Shown here: positions 10,504-18,009 of the stretch, piece by piece | How positions within the stretch are numbered: the stretch's first letter is position 1 | Layout: each line of letters begins with the position of its first letter | Assembly: GCF_042682785.1 (NCBI RefSeq) | Contig: NZ_JBHUIB010000012.1 | Span: 248,001-312,000, forward strand | Origin: Thalassotalea_F euphylliae | GTDB taxonomy: Bacteria; Pseudomonadota; Gammaproteobacteria; Enterobacterales; Alteromonadaceae | Reading direction: 5' to 3' | DNA length: 64,000 nt | The notes under the pieces: model-generated | The model's input: only the letters and a program-made list of their open reading frames with translations | What the model was told of the DNA's origin: nothing | Database searches by the model: none | Made by a program: the position numbers and the translations under genes

Positions 10504-11853
10504 TTAAGCATTTATCTTTTCCCAAGGGCCTGTAATTGCTAGCGTTTTAGTAGGCGAATAGAGGTTGACGAACAGTGTACTGCCATCTGGTGAGAAGCAA
10601 GCGCCAGCCGGCTCTGTCTGAACATGCAATTTGGCAAAGTCGTAGAGCTTTCCATCAGGTGTTACACCACGCAAATGATTGCTAACGACATCAGTGTATT
10701 GATCTTCACAAACCAATAAGTGGTTTTGAGGGGTCACGGTCAAGTTATCGCCAAAGTTGTAAAGGCTCTCGTCAACACTCTCTAAGAACAATTGAATTCG
10801 GCCTGCTTCGACGCCATCACCTTGTGGCTGATAACGCATGATTTGGCCCAATTGCTTTCTCCCACCATTTGTACAACAGAAGTAGAGCTCGTTGTCACCC
10901 CAATGTATACCCTCTCCACGCGCAAAAAGTGCGGCACCTTTTTCAAAACCACGAAGGCGCAGATCGTCTTCAGGGCTTTCCGGGTTATCTAAATCAATCC
11001 ACACAGCATCAAACCATGCATTTAATGGCATTTCTTGGTTGTTCCAGTTTCTTGAATCGAAGCCTTGTTTCGCCTTTATCACCAACGCTTGTAGTTGGCC
11101 GCCTTTGTCTAACTCACCATAAACTTTGGGCACGAAACGATAGAATAAGCTATCACCGCGATCTTCGGTGAGATAAACAATACCTGTTTTGGGGTCTACA
11201 GCTGCCGCTTCATGATTAAATCGGCCCATCGCTTTTAATGGTTTGGGGTCAACTAACGTCGTTGCTGTTGCTGGTATCTCGAAGATATAGCCATGCTCTT
11301 TACTGATATCACCATCAGGTTTGTCAACGGACTCTTCACAAGTTAACCAACTGCCCCAAGGCGTGACACCGCCTGCACAGTTTCTTATCGTGCCAACTAA
11401 ACTTAAAAACTCTTTATCAACTGTATGTGTTGTCATGTCATAAACAATTGTTGATGTGCCACCTGGCAGAGCAACGCCGCTTTTGTATGTGTCGTAAGTC
11501 TTTAGTGTTTTGTGTGCTTGAATCGTATCTGGTTGTTTATCCAAGTGCTTTGGATGAAGTTCGTGGTTTCTAATTAACGCGACTTTATTGTTTGGTAAGG
11601 GAAGGCATCCCATTCCGTCAGCCCTATCTGGCACATGCATGCCATCTGACATTTTGTCACCTAACTGTGAAATGATGCGATAAGAGAAACCTTTGGGTAA
11701 GTCTAGTATTTTATCGGCATCAGGTATGAGTGGCCCATAACCCGGCGCTGTTTTCGCTATGAGTTTACCGCCTACTTTACCGAGTACACTGTTTGAAAGG
11801 CCGGCAAAAGCTAATGTGCCTGCACCGATAACAAACTGTCTTCTTGTTAACAT
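10504..11853 (-). CDS. PhoX-like (DUF839) Tat-exported phosphatase family protein
   Basis: A 449-residue protein with a twin-arginine signal (TRRQFVIG at residues 3-10, then a hydrophobic stretch ending near SVLG). The body matches the PhoX/DUF839 family: NHELHP, GGVTPWGSW, CEES, FNHEA and TEDRGDSLFYRF motifs. PhoX enzymes are calcium- and iron-dependent alkaline phosphatases exported folded by the Tat system, which fits the signal. This protein is shorter than well-studied PhoX enzymes, so phosphatase activity is inferred from the family. I found no convincing PhoB box in the 130 bases upstream, so phosphate control is not supported by sequence. Confidence 0.82.
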   Translation of the reverse strand: MLTRRQFVIGAGTLAFAGLSNSVLGKVGGKLIAKTAPGYGPLIPDADKILDLPKGFSYRIISQLGDKMSDGMHVPDRADGMGCLPLPNNKVALIRNHELHPKHLDKQPDTIQAHKTLKTYDTYKSGVALPGGTSTIVYDMTTHTVDKEFLSLVGTIRNCAGGVTPWGSWLTCEESVDKPDGDISKEHGYIFEIPATATTLVDPKPLKAMGRFNHEAAAVDPKTGIVYLTEDRGDSLFYRFVPKVYGELDKGGQLQALVIKAKQGFDSRNWNNQEMPLNAWFDAVWIDLDNPESPEDDLRLRGFEKGAALFARGEGIHWGDNELYFCCTNGGRKQLGQIMRYQPQGDGVEAGRIQLFLESVDESLYNFGDNLTVTPQNHLLVCEDQYTDVVSNHLRGVTPDGKLYDFAKLHVQTEPAGACFSPDGSTLFVNLYSPTKTLAITGPWEKINA

Positions 11854-12158
11854 GTAAATTGCTCTCTACTAATTTCCGTTACCTACCAAAACCGCAAATT
11901 ATTTACTGTTTAACGGTTTGATAGGTTATTTGTCTTTTAATTCCTGAAGGTTTTGTCAGAAAGTCACTATATAGCTTAGTACTTATCATGAATTGATTAA
12001 GTTTAGCCTGCGCATGGATAGATTATCCGACCAATATGACGATTATTAGAAAGTGTTGAACGATGCCGCTCTATTTAAAATTAAATTGTTATAATGTAAC
12101 ATATTGGCATCACTATAAAATAACACTTGTTATGTGTTGAATGCCAGAGAGTATGCCA
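11854..12158. other. Intergenic region between PhoX-like gene and zinc operon
   Basis: About 305 bases of AT-rich DNA holding the divergent promoters of the PhoX-like gene and the DUF1826-zrgA-zur operon. The only distinctive element I see is the Zur-type palindrome at 12087-12101. No small gene with a ribosome binding site was found. Confidence 0.6.
12087..12101 (+). promoter_or_regulatory. Candidate Zur box 1 overlapping the -10 element
   Basis: TGTTATAATGTAACA is an imperfect palindrome close to the gammaproteobacterial Zur consensus TGTTATAtTATAACA. A perfect -10 hexamer TATAAT (12090-12095) lies inside it, so Zur bound with zinc would block RNA polymerase. The first gene starts 58 bases downstream. 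The site controls an operon that itself contains zur, which predicts autoregulation. Confidence 0.72.
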
Positions 12159-12836
12159 ATGAGTATTGATATTTTAGCTGATAAGCATGATGTCGACGCC
12201 ATGCTACATCGTACTAGCAGCAGTTCAGAGCAACCCACCGTCTTAACCGATATATACAAAGAAGACATTAATCTTGCCATATGGGAAATGAATCTAGCTG
12301 AAGATGTAAAGCGATCAGCTGTTGAATTACTGAGTCAAAAGCCAGCATTCAAATCTGTGCTTTCTGTAACGCCTGACGACGTCTATGAGCAGGTTCTTGA
12401 GTCAACCGAGGCAGCTGATTCATCTCATGCATTAGGACAACATGTCACGACCTTAGTTGATATGTTTTGTACGTTGTTTGACCTGAAAAGAGCAGGTTTG
12501 CGATTTATTGCACTGGATAAACCCATGTGCCCCAAATTCCATGTTGATAATGTACCCTGTCGGCTAGTTAGTACATTGCACGGACCATCCACAGAATGGT
12601 TACAACATAACAGTGTTGTTCGGACTAAGCTTGGTGCAGGCAGTAAAGGGTTGTCGGATGACCATTCGGGCATTATGTTGCCAGGCTCCATCGTTCAACA
12701 ACTTAATACTGGGGATGTGGCATTATTGAAAGGCGAAGGTTGGTATAAAAATGAACGTGCCGGCCTTGTTCATCGTTCGCCGACGTTATTAGCTGGTGAA
12801 CAACGATTATTGATTACTTTGGATTTTATCAATTAA
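12159..12836 (+). CDS. DUF1826 family protein, zinc-regulon associated
   Basis: A soluble protein of about 225 residues of the DUF1826 family, whose function is unknown and whose members commonly sit in Zur-controlled operons. Recognisable segments are RFIALDKPMCPKFHVD and, near the end, GLVHRSP and LLITLDF, giving conserved Cys and His residues that could bind metal. The overall arrangement recalls a double-stranded beta-helix, but I cannot prove that. Three in-frame ATGs exist (12141, 12153, 12159); 12159 is preferred because AGAGAG ends 7 bases before it. The stop codon abuts the zrgA start, so the two are translationally linked. It is the first gene downstream of Zur box 1. Confidence 0.78.
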   Translation: MSIDILADKHDVDAMLHRTSSSSEQPTVLTDIYKEDINLAIWEMNLAEDVKRSAVELLSQKPAFKSVLSVTPDDVYEQVLESTEAADSSHALGQHVTTLVDMFCTLFDLKRAGLRFIALDKPMCPKFHVDNVPCRLVSTLHGPSTEWLQHNSVVRTKLGAGSKGLSDDHSGIMLPGSIVQQLNTGDVALLKGEGWYKNERAGLVHRSPTLLAGEQRLLITLDFIN

Positions 12837-13484
12837 ATGATATCGAATACTTTTTTTACGCGAAGCTTGTTGCTCTTGACGTTAACGACACCTGTTTCTG
12901 CTGACGTTGCCGCGCAAGAACAAAGCGCACATGTGCATGGTTTAGCTGAGCTTATGCTCGCCATCGAAGGTGAACATATCCAAATAGAGATTCTTTCACC
13001 GGCAGAAAGTATCGTTGGGTTTGAACATCAAGCATCAACACCCGAAGAAATTGCAGCTTACATGCATGCTAAAGAGCAGCTAAGCTTTGCTGAAAATGTG
13101 GTTCAATTCAGTGATGGAGACTGCCAACTGGAGAGTGTGACTGTTAACGCACAAGGCTTGGCTCCCAAACCTGAGAAGCAGACCCATAAGCACGACCATG
13201 GTAACGCCCATGCGCATGAACATCACCACCATGCTCATGGTGAAAAAGAAAAGCATCATCAAGAACATGTTCATCATGAGCATGACGAGCATCATGGTGC
13301 TCATGCAGAGATTAATGTGAGCTATGACTTTCATTGTCATGCCATAGAAAAGGTTAGTGGTGCTTCATTAACACTTTTTGAGACCTTTAAAGGCCTAGAA
13401 AAAATATCAGCGATGTGGGTCACGGAGCAAAAACAAGGTGCTGCCACACTGACACCTACGAATTCAATGCTAAACCTAAGGTAA
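12837..13484 (+). CDS. zrgA: Periplasmic zinc-binding protein ZrgA (DUF2796)
   Basis: A 215-residue exported protein with a cleavable signal peptide (ending near PVSADVAAQ). The mature start has the DUF2796 signature AHVHGLAELMLAIEGE followed by PAESIVGFEH. A long His/Glu-rich segment (about residues 117-165, many HxH and HH repeats) should bind several zinc ions. From memory, Vibrio ZrgA is the periplasmic component of a zinc-regulated ABC-type uptake system, and Pseudomonas has a similar operon. Here the ATPase and permease genes lie about 4 kb downstream, with other zinc genes between. The start codon directly follows the DUF1826 stop. Function as zinc capture protein is inferred from family and context. 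Confidence 0.82.
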   Translation: MISNTFFTRSLLLLTLTTPVSADVAAQEQSAHVHGLAELMLAIEGEHIQIEILSPAESIVGFEHQASTPEEIAAYMHAKEQLSFAENVVQFSDGDCQLESVTVNAQGLAPKPEKQTHKHDHGNAHAHEHHHHAHGEKEKHHQEHVHHEHDEHHGAHAEINVSYDFHCHAIEKVSGASLTLFETFKGLEKISAMWVTEQKQGAATLTPTNSMLNLR

Positions 13485-13488
13485 CAAC

Positions 13489-13938
13489 ATGGATGATGTA
13501 TCAGGGCGCTTAGCGTTGGCCGCTGAAAAATGTGAAAAGCGAAATGCGCGTTTGACCAATAAACGTAAGGCTGTTCTATCTGTGATGTTGGAGAGTAACA
13601 AAGCGCTTTCTGCATATGAAATGATAGAGCGTTTCGAAAAGCGCTTTGATGAGCAATTACGTCCTATGTCGGCATACCGTATTCTCGATTTTTTGGAGAG
13701 TATGGACTTAATACATCGTCTAAATATTGCCAACAAATTTGTCGCATGTTCGCACATTACTTGTGATAGTGAGCATGAGTTGTCGCAATTTCTCGTTTGT
13801 CAGAAATGTCAGCGCGTTGAGGAAGTCGCGTTAAAAAAAGCAAAGTTTGTTGAACTCAATAAAAATATCACACAAGCGGGTTTTCGGCTTGTGTCCCCTC
13901 AAATCGAATTTAATTGTATTTGTCCACTTTGCGCTTGA
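13489..13938 (+). CDS. zur: Zinc uptake regulator Zur (Fur family)
   Basis: A 149-residue Fur-family repressor. The N-terminal winged helix (LTNKRKAVLSVML, then MSAYRILDFLESMDLIHRL) is followed by a dimerisation domain with the structural zinc pairs CQKC and CPLC and a HITCDSEHE metal-binding stretch. Placement inside a zinc-handling operon, with a Zur-like palindrome in the promoter, supports Zur rather than Fur. With zinc bound it should repress zinc-acquisition genes, including this operon. The start is 4 bases after the zrgA stop with AAGG upstream. The next gene begins 31 bases later. Confidence 0.88.
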   Translation: MDDVSGRLALAAEKCEKRNARLTNKRKAVLSVMLESNKALSAYEMIERFEKRFDEQLRPMSAYRILDFLESMDLIHRLNIANKFVACSHITCDSEHELSQFLVCQKCQRVEEVALKKAKFVELNKNITQAGFRLVSPQIEFNCICPLCA

Positions 13939-13969
13939 GCAAGCGCCTAACGGTTTAGCAGGAAATTAG

Positions 13970-15304
13970 ATGAAACACGTGCTATTTAAAAACGCCTTAG
14001 TTGTCAACGAGGGTAAAGTCTCTGAAGTAGATGTTCGCATTGTTGGCGAGCGCATTGAAAAAATTGCTTCTGCGATTACCGCAACAGACAGTGATGAAGT
14101 GATAGATGCCAGTGGTAAATATTTATTACCGGGCATGATTGATGACCAAGTTCACTTTCGCGAGCCTGGCTTAACCCACAAAGGCTCTATTCGCACTGAA
14201 TCACGAGCAGCCGCAGCGGGTGGAATTACCAGCTTCATGGAAATGCCTAATGTGAACCCTTCGACAACAACGATTGAAGCATTGCAAAGCAAATATGATA
14301 TTGCCGAGCAGTCCTCCATCGGTAACTTTGCGTTTTACCTCGGTGCAACCGAAGATAACTTAGACCAGATAAAGCAATTAGACCCAAACAAGCATTGCGG
14401 CGTTAAAGTATTTATGGGTGCTTCAACAGGTGATCTGCTCGTTGAACATCCTCAAGCATTGGACGCTATTTTCCAGGAGTCGCCGACGCTAATTGTGACG
14501 CATTGTGAAAGTAGCCCTGTTATTGCTGAAAACTTGGCTAAATACACTGAGCGAGGGCAGGTACCAACGATTCATGACCATCCTATATTGCGTGATGATA
14601 ATGCTTGTTATGCCTCTTCATCGTACGCCGTAAATCTAGCGAAGAAATACGGCAGCCAATTGCATGTACTGCACATTACCACCGAAAAAGAATTAAGCTT
14701 GTTCACTGCTGGACCCATCGAAAATAAGCATATTACTGCTGAAGCATGTGTTCATCATTTATGGTTTAGTGATCAAGATTATGCTCAGAAAGGTAATTTG
14801 ATCAAATGTAATCCAGCTATCAAAAAGAGCAGTGATAGAGATGCATTGATTCGTGCACTACATAACAACGTTATTGATATTATTGCGACTGATCATGCGC
14901 CACACACGTGGGAAGAAAAACAGGTTGATTTCATGCAGGCACCAGCGGGCCTTCCATTGGTAGAGAGTGCGCTATTGACACTACTTGACCATGTGTCTTT
15001 TGGACGCATGACCTTCCCACAGGTGGTAGAGAAAGTCTCTCATAACCCTGCTATTCGTTATAAGATCAAAGAGCGTGGCTATATTCGTGAAGGTTACTAC
15101 GCAGATCTAGTGCTTGTTGACACCAATCAGCAAACACCGTCATCGCATAGTAATACCCGCTATCATTGCGGCTGGACTCCATTTGATGGGCACAGTTTCT
15201 CATCGAAAGTACTTGGTACATGGGTGAACGGTCAGCAAGTCTTTGACGGCAGTAATATTATTGAAGTGGCAGGTGTCGCCAAGCCATTGCTTTTTAACCA
15301 CTAA
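13970..15304 (+). CDS. Dihydroorotase paralogue (type I-like) with Gln in place of first metal His
   Basis: A 444-residue amidohydrolase closest in pattern to dihydroorotase, which closes carbamoyl-aspartate to dihydroorotate in pyrimidine synthesis. Visible ligands are His62 in QVHFREPG, Lys in VKVFMG, His in THCE, His in VLHITTEKE and Asp in ATDHAPH. The usual HxH is QxH: Gln60 replaces the first His. This DDQVHFREPG form is familiar from Bacteroidetes-type dihydroorotases. Zur regulons often carry paralogues of zinc enzymes, so this copy may work when zinc is scarce; that is inference. AGGAAA lies 7 bases before the ATG. It is probably co-transcribed with zur. Confidence 0.8.
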   Translation: MKHVLFKNALVVNEGKVSEVDVRIVGERIEKIASAITATDSDEVIDASGKYLLPGMIDDQVHFREPGLTHKGSIRTESRAAAAGGITSFMEMPNVNPSTTTIEALQSKYDIAEQSSIGNFAFYLGATEDNLDQIKQLDPNKHCGVKVFMGASTGDLLVEHPQALDAIFQESPTLIVTHCESSPVIAENLAKYTERGQVPTIHDHPILRDDNACYASSSYAVNLAKKYGSQLHVLHITTEKELSLFTAGPIENKHITAEACVHHLWFSDQDYAQKGNLIKCNPAIKKSSDRDALIRALHNNVIDIIATDHAPHTWEEKQVDFMQAPAGLPLVESALLTLLDHVSFGRMTFPQVVEKVSHNPAIRYKIKERGYIREGYYADLVLVDTNQQTPSSHSNTRYHCGWTPFDGHSFSSKVLGTWVNGQQVFDGSNIIEVAGVAKPLLFNH

Positions 15305-15446
15305 ACCTCTAGCGACATACCTTTTTGCTTGAAACAAAAACGGATTGATGTGGCAAAGGGGGCGTTCTAATTAATAGGGTAGTTGGTCACTTGAGTAAAG
15401 TGCATATAAACCTGCCAAAAAAATCAGCTACCCAAAAGGCAACTTG

Positions 15447-16454
15447 ATGAATAAAAAAGAAAAAATATTGGCTGTTCCCACCAATATTATTACCGGATTT
15501 TTAGGTGCGGGCAAAACGTCAGCGATTTTACACTTACTAAAGAGCAAACCTGATAATGAGCGTTGGGCTGTATTGGTTAATGAGTTTGGTGAAATTGGTG
15601 TTGACGGTAACTTAGTCGAAGGTAAGCACAAGCAAGGTACTGGAATATTTGTCGAGGAAGTGCCCGGTGGTTGCATGTGTTGTGCCTCTGGCTTACCCAT
15701 GCAAATTGCGCTTAACCAATTGTTGACACAAGCTCGGCCCGATCGTTTATTCATCGAACCGACTGGATTGGGGCATCCAATAGAAGTGTTGCAGTTATTG
15801 TCAAATGATTACTACAAAGACGTTCTCAATATTCAGAAAACAGTGACTTTGGTTGATGCCAGAAACTTAAATGACAGTCGCTACACCGAGCACGCAACCT
15901 TTAATCAGCAGCTAGCGATAGCAGATATTATTGTCGCGAATAAAGTCGATTTGTACACCGAGCAGGATAAACAATCACTGTCTGCGTTTATAGAAACTAA
16001 AGGCTTTACGCCTGAGCAGCTTCATTATGCGCAGTTTGGGACGCTGTCTATTGAATGGTTGTTAGGTAACAGTCGCAAGGTAAGTTCTGCGCATCACCAT
16101 CACCACCATCATCATGGCGAAGATAAACCTGATATCAACCAAATGAACATCCCTGAAACTGGATTTTTATCTGCAGTAAACAGTGGTGAAGGGTTTAAAA
16201 GTGTCGGTTGGCGTTTTTCCCCAGATCGCATTTTCAACAGAGAGAAGCTAGTGTACTTGCTGGCAAATCTAGCTGTTGAGCGAGTTAAAGGGGTATTCAT
16301 CACAGAACAAGGCATCTTTGGATACAATGCTACAGCAGATGGCTTAACGGAGATTGAACTGGACGAGTGTGCTGAAAGCCGTGTTGAGATTATTTGTGAT
16401 GAGGTTGATAGCAATTGGGAGAGCCAATTGCTATCGGCACTGCAGGTAAACTAG
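15447..16454 (+). CDS. COG0523 GTPase, zinc metallochaperone-like (CobW/ZigA group)
   Basis: A 335-residue G3E-family GTPase. It has Walker A GFLGAGKTS, switch EFGEIGVDG, the family metal motif GGCMCC (CxCC) and NKVD for guanine recognition, then a His-rich loop (a run of eight His near residues 213-220) and a CobW C-terminal domain. COG0523 proteins under Zur control are thought to deliver zinc to client proteins when zinc is scarce. ATG 15447 is chosen over the in-frame TTG one codon upstream, with AAGGC 6 bases before. The 142-base gap after the dihydroorotase gene shows no second Zur box, so read-through from the upstream promoter is likely. Confidence 0.85.
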   Translation: MNKKEKILAVPTNIITGFLGAGKTSAILHLLKSKPDNERWAVLVNEFGEIGVDGNLVEGKHKQGTGIFVEEVPGGCMCCASGLPMQIALNQLLTQARPDRLFIEPTGLGHPIEVLQLLSNDYYKDVLNIQKTVTLVDARNLNDSRYTEHATFNQQLAIADIIVANKVDLYTEQDKQSLSAFIETKGFTPEQLHYAQFGTLSIEWLLGNSRKVSSAHHHHHHHHGEDKPDINQMNIPETGFLSAVNSGEGFKSVGWRFSPDRIFNREKLVYLLANLAVERVKGVFITEQGIFGYNATADGLTEIELDECAESRVEIICDEVDSNWESQLLSALQVN

Positions 16455-16459
16455 TTGGC

Positions 16460-17137
16460 TTAGAAGTCTTCAAATAGCTCTAGTTTAATCAACTCCATTG
16501 AGTATGCGGCTGTAGCCAGCTCATTTTCCATCATCAGGGTTGAGAGCTTACCAGACACCCAAACTGGATCGTAAATTGACGCTATTGCCACCCCTGGTTC
16601 ATATTCTACGTAGATAATCTGGTTTGGTGGTGGTGGTGGCGCGTGAATGCACGCTCCAAAAAATGGCACTAAAAAGAAGCTGGTAGCGACTTGTTTGTCA
16701 TTAAATTCAAGCGGTACGACAAAGCCTGGAATGCGAATATGTTCGCCGTCCATTGCCTCAATGATATCGGTTGATATCAACGCTCTTTGGTAATCATCCA
16801 TTTCTTGAGGTTCAGGATTAATGGCATTTTGAATTTGGCTGGCGATTTGATCTTCAAAGGAGCCGTCTTCAATGCCACCAAGGTAATCGGGTGGATTCAT
16901 CAGCGCTTCCAAGTCTTTCTCTGGCATCAATTCTGGCCAATCGACAGTTTTGAAAGTAACACCTTCAGGAATCGTAAATACCTGAGTGTGAACATCACCC
17001 TCAGTCTTTTCTACTAGTTGAGTCTTATCAGATTCAATAGTCTGTGTTGGTGTTGTGTCTTCGTTTACTTGCTTGGCTTGTTCACAGCCGATCACTAAGA
17101 ACGAAATGAGAAAAATACTGCACCATTTAGTGAACAC
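16460..17137 (-). CDS. DUF3299 lipoprotein of the zinc regulon
   Basis: A 225-residue exported protein with a lipoprotein signal (LVIGC, Cys18 lipidated). The conserved DUF3299 core is clear: VDWPELMP, RIPGFVVPLEF, SFFLVPFFGACIHAPPPPPNQ. The Cys-x-His and five-proline segment is typical of the family and may bind metal; its function is unknown. In Vibrio and Pseudomonas, DUF3299 genes sit with ZrgA-type and MacB-type transporter genes. Translation starts at GTG (17135-17137) with AGGA about 7 bases upstream. It converges on the COG0523 gene and is divergent from the ABC genes. Zur box 2 lies 32 bases upstream of the start. Confidence 0.82.
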   Translation of the reverse strand: MFTKWCSIFLISFLVIGCEQAKQVNEDTTPTQTIESDKTQLVEKTEGDVHTQVFTIPEGVTFKTVDWPELMPEKDLEALMNPPDYLGGIEDGSFEDQIASQIQNAINPEPQEMDDYQRALISTDIIEAMDGEHIRIPGFVVPLEFNDKQVATSFFLVPFFGACIHAPPPPPNQIIYVEYEPGVAIASIYDPVWVSGKLSTLMMENELATAAYSMELIKLELFEDF

Positions 17138-17168
17138 GGCTTTTCCTACTTCTTTGTCAAATACGCTG

Positions 17169-17183
17169 TGTTATATTGTATCA
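17169..17183 (-). promoter_or_regulatory. Candidate Zur box 2 upstream of DUF3299 gene
   Basis: TGTTATATTGTATCA differs from the Zur consensus TGTTATAtTATAACA at two positions. On the minus strand it contains a -10-like TACAAT (17175-17180), with TTGAGC about 15 bases further upstream as a possible -35. It lies between divergent genes and could also act on the ABC transporter genes 146 bases away. Confidence 0.6.
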
Positions 17184-17328
17184 CTTTGATAGTCAGCTCA
17201 AATAATTATTTCTCATCGCCATTTTATTTCAGGTGGGGAGAGCAGTTTGTGCATGATATTTATGATTTTTATCATGTTACTAGTCGTATATCGCTAGTAT
17301 CTGATATCAGCTCTTGGTTTGGTTATAC

Positions 17329-18009
17329 ATGTTTGTACAGTTAAAGCATTTACAGTTTTCTTATTCGAAGGGTGATGATTCACCCGTGTTAGCCATTGAT
17401 GAGTGGCAGGTCGAGCCGAACGAACGCGTGTTTCTGCATGGACCGTCTGGGACGGGGAAATCGACGCTATTGAACATACTTAGTGGGATGAGGGTGCCAA
17501 CAAGCGGTGAGGTGATTATTGATGGCGAGCATTTAGAAAAGCTCAGTGGTCGAAAACGAGATAAATTTCGCGCTGAAAACATTGGTTATGTGTTCCAACA
17601 ATTCAACTTAATCGCCTATCTTGATGCAATAGACAATATTCGATTAGCGAGCCACTTTTCAAAAAAATCATCGGATTCGAACGTAATTAAACGCAGTCAT
17701 GAATTGCTTGATAAGTTAAATATTTCCGATGCCGACCGTGTAAAGCCAGTTTCTTCGTTAAGTATTGGACAACAACAACGTATAGCCATTGCACGCGCGC
17801 TTATCAATCGTCCAAAGTTGTTAATAGCTGATGAGCCAACTTCATCGCTTGATGCAAACAATCGAGAACGATTTATCAGCATATTGCTGTCCCTGTGTGA
17901 AGACAGTAAAACAACCGTTATTTTTGTTAGTCACGATATGTCGTTGAGCCAATATTTTGATCGCACGGTTGAGTTGTCTGCCATTAATCTAGTGGGAGAA
18001 CGTGCCTAA
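17329..18009 (+). CDS. ABC transporter ATP-binding protein (MacB/LolD type, ZrgB-like)
   Basis: A 226-residue ATPase with Walker A GPSGTGKST (Lys44), Q-loop in YVFQQFNL, signature LSIGQQQR (one change from LSGGQ), Walker B LLIADEPTSSLD and a switch His in VFVSHD. The type is that paired with FtsX-fold permeases. ATG 17329 is preferred over an in-frame TTG at 17314 because the protein then begins MFVQLKHL, as expected for the family; the ribosome binding site is weak either way. The stop overlaps the permease start (TAATG), so both are made together. With ZrgA and DUF3299 it probably forms a zinc-responsive transporter. Confidence 0.87.
   Translation: MFVQLKHLQFSYSKGDDSPVLAIDEWQVEPNERVFLHGPSGTGKSTLLNILSGMRVPTSGEVIIDGEHLEKLSGRKRDKFRAENIGYVFQQFNLIAYLDAIDNIRLASHFSKKSSDSNVIKRSHELLDKLNISDADRVKPVSSLSIGQQQRIAIARALINRPKLLIADEPTSSLDANNRERFISILLSLCEDSKTTVIFVSHDMSLSQYFDRTVELSAINLVGERA

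Noticed and set aside
11854..11990. PhoB box for the PhoX-like gene
   Set aside because: Only a loose TGTCA-like word was seen, without the 11-base direct repeat spacing.
13080..13340. Methionine-rich open frame on the minus strand inside zrgA
   Set aside because: It is the antisense of the His codon repeats (cat/atg) of zrgA; no ribosome binding site and biased composition.
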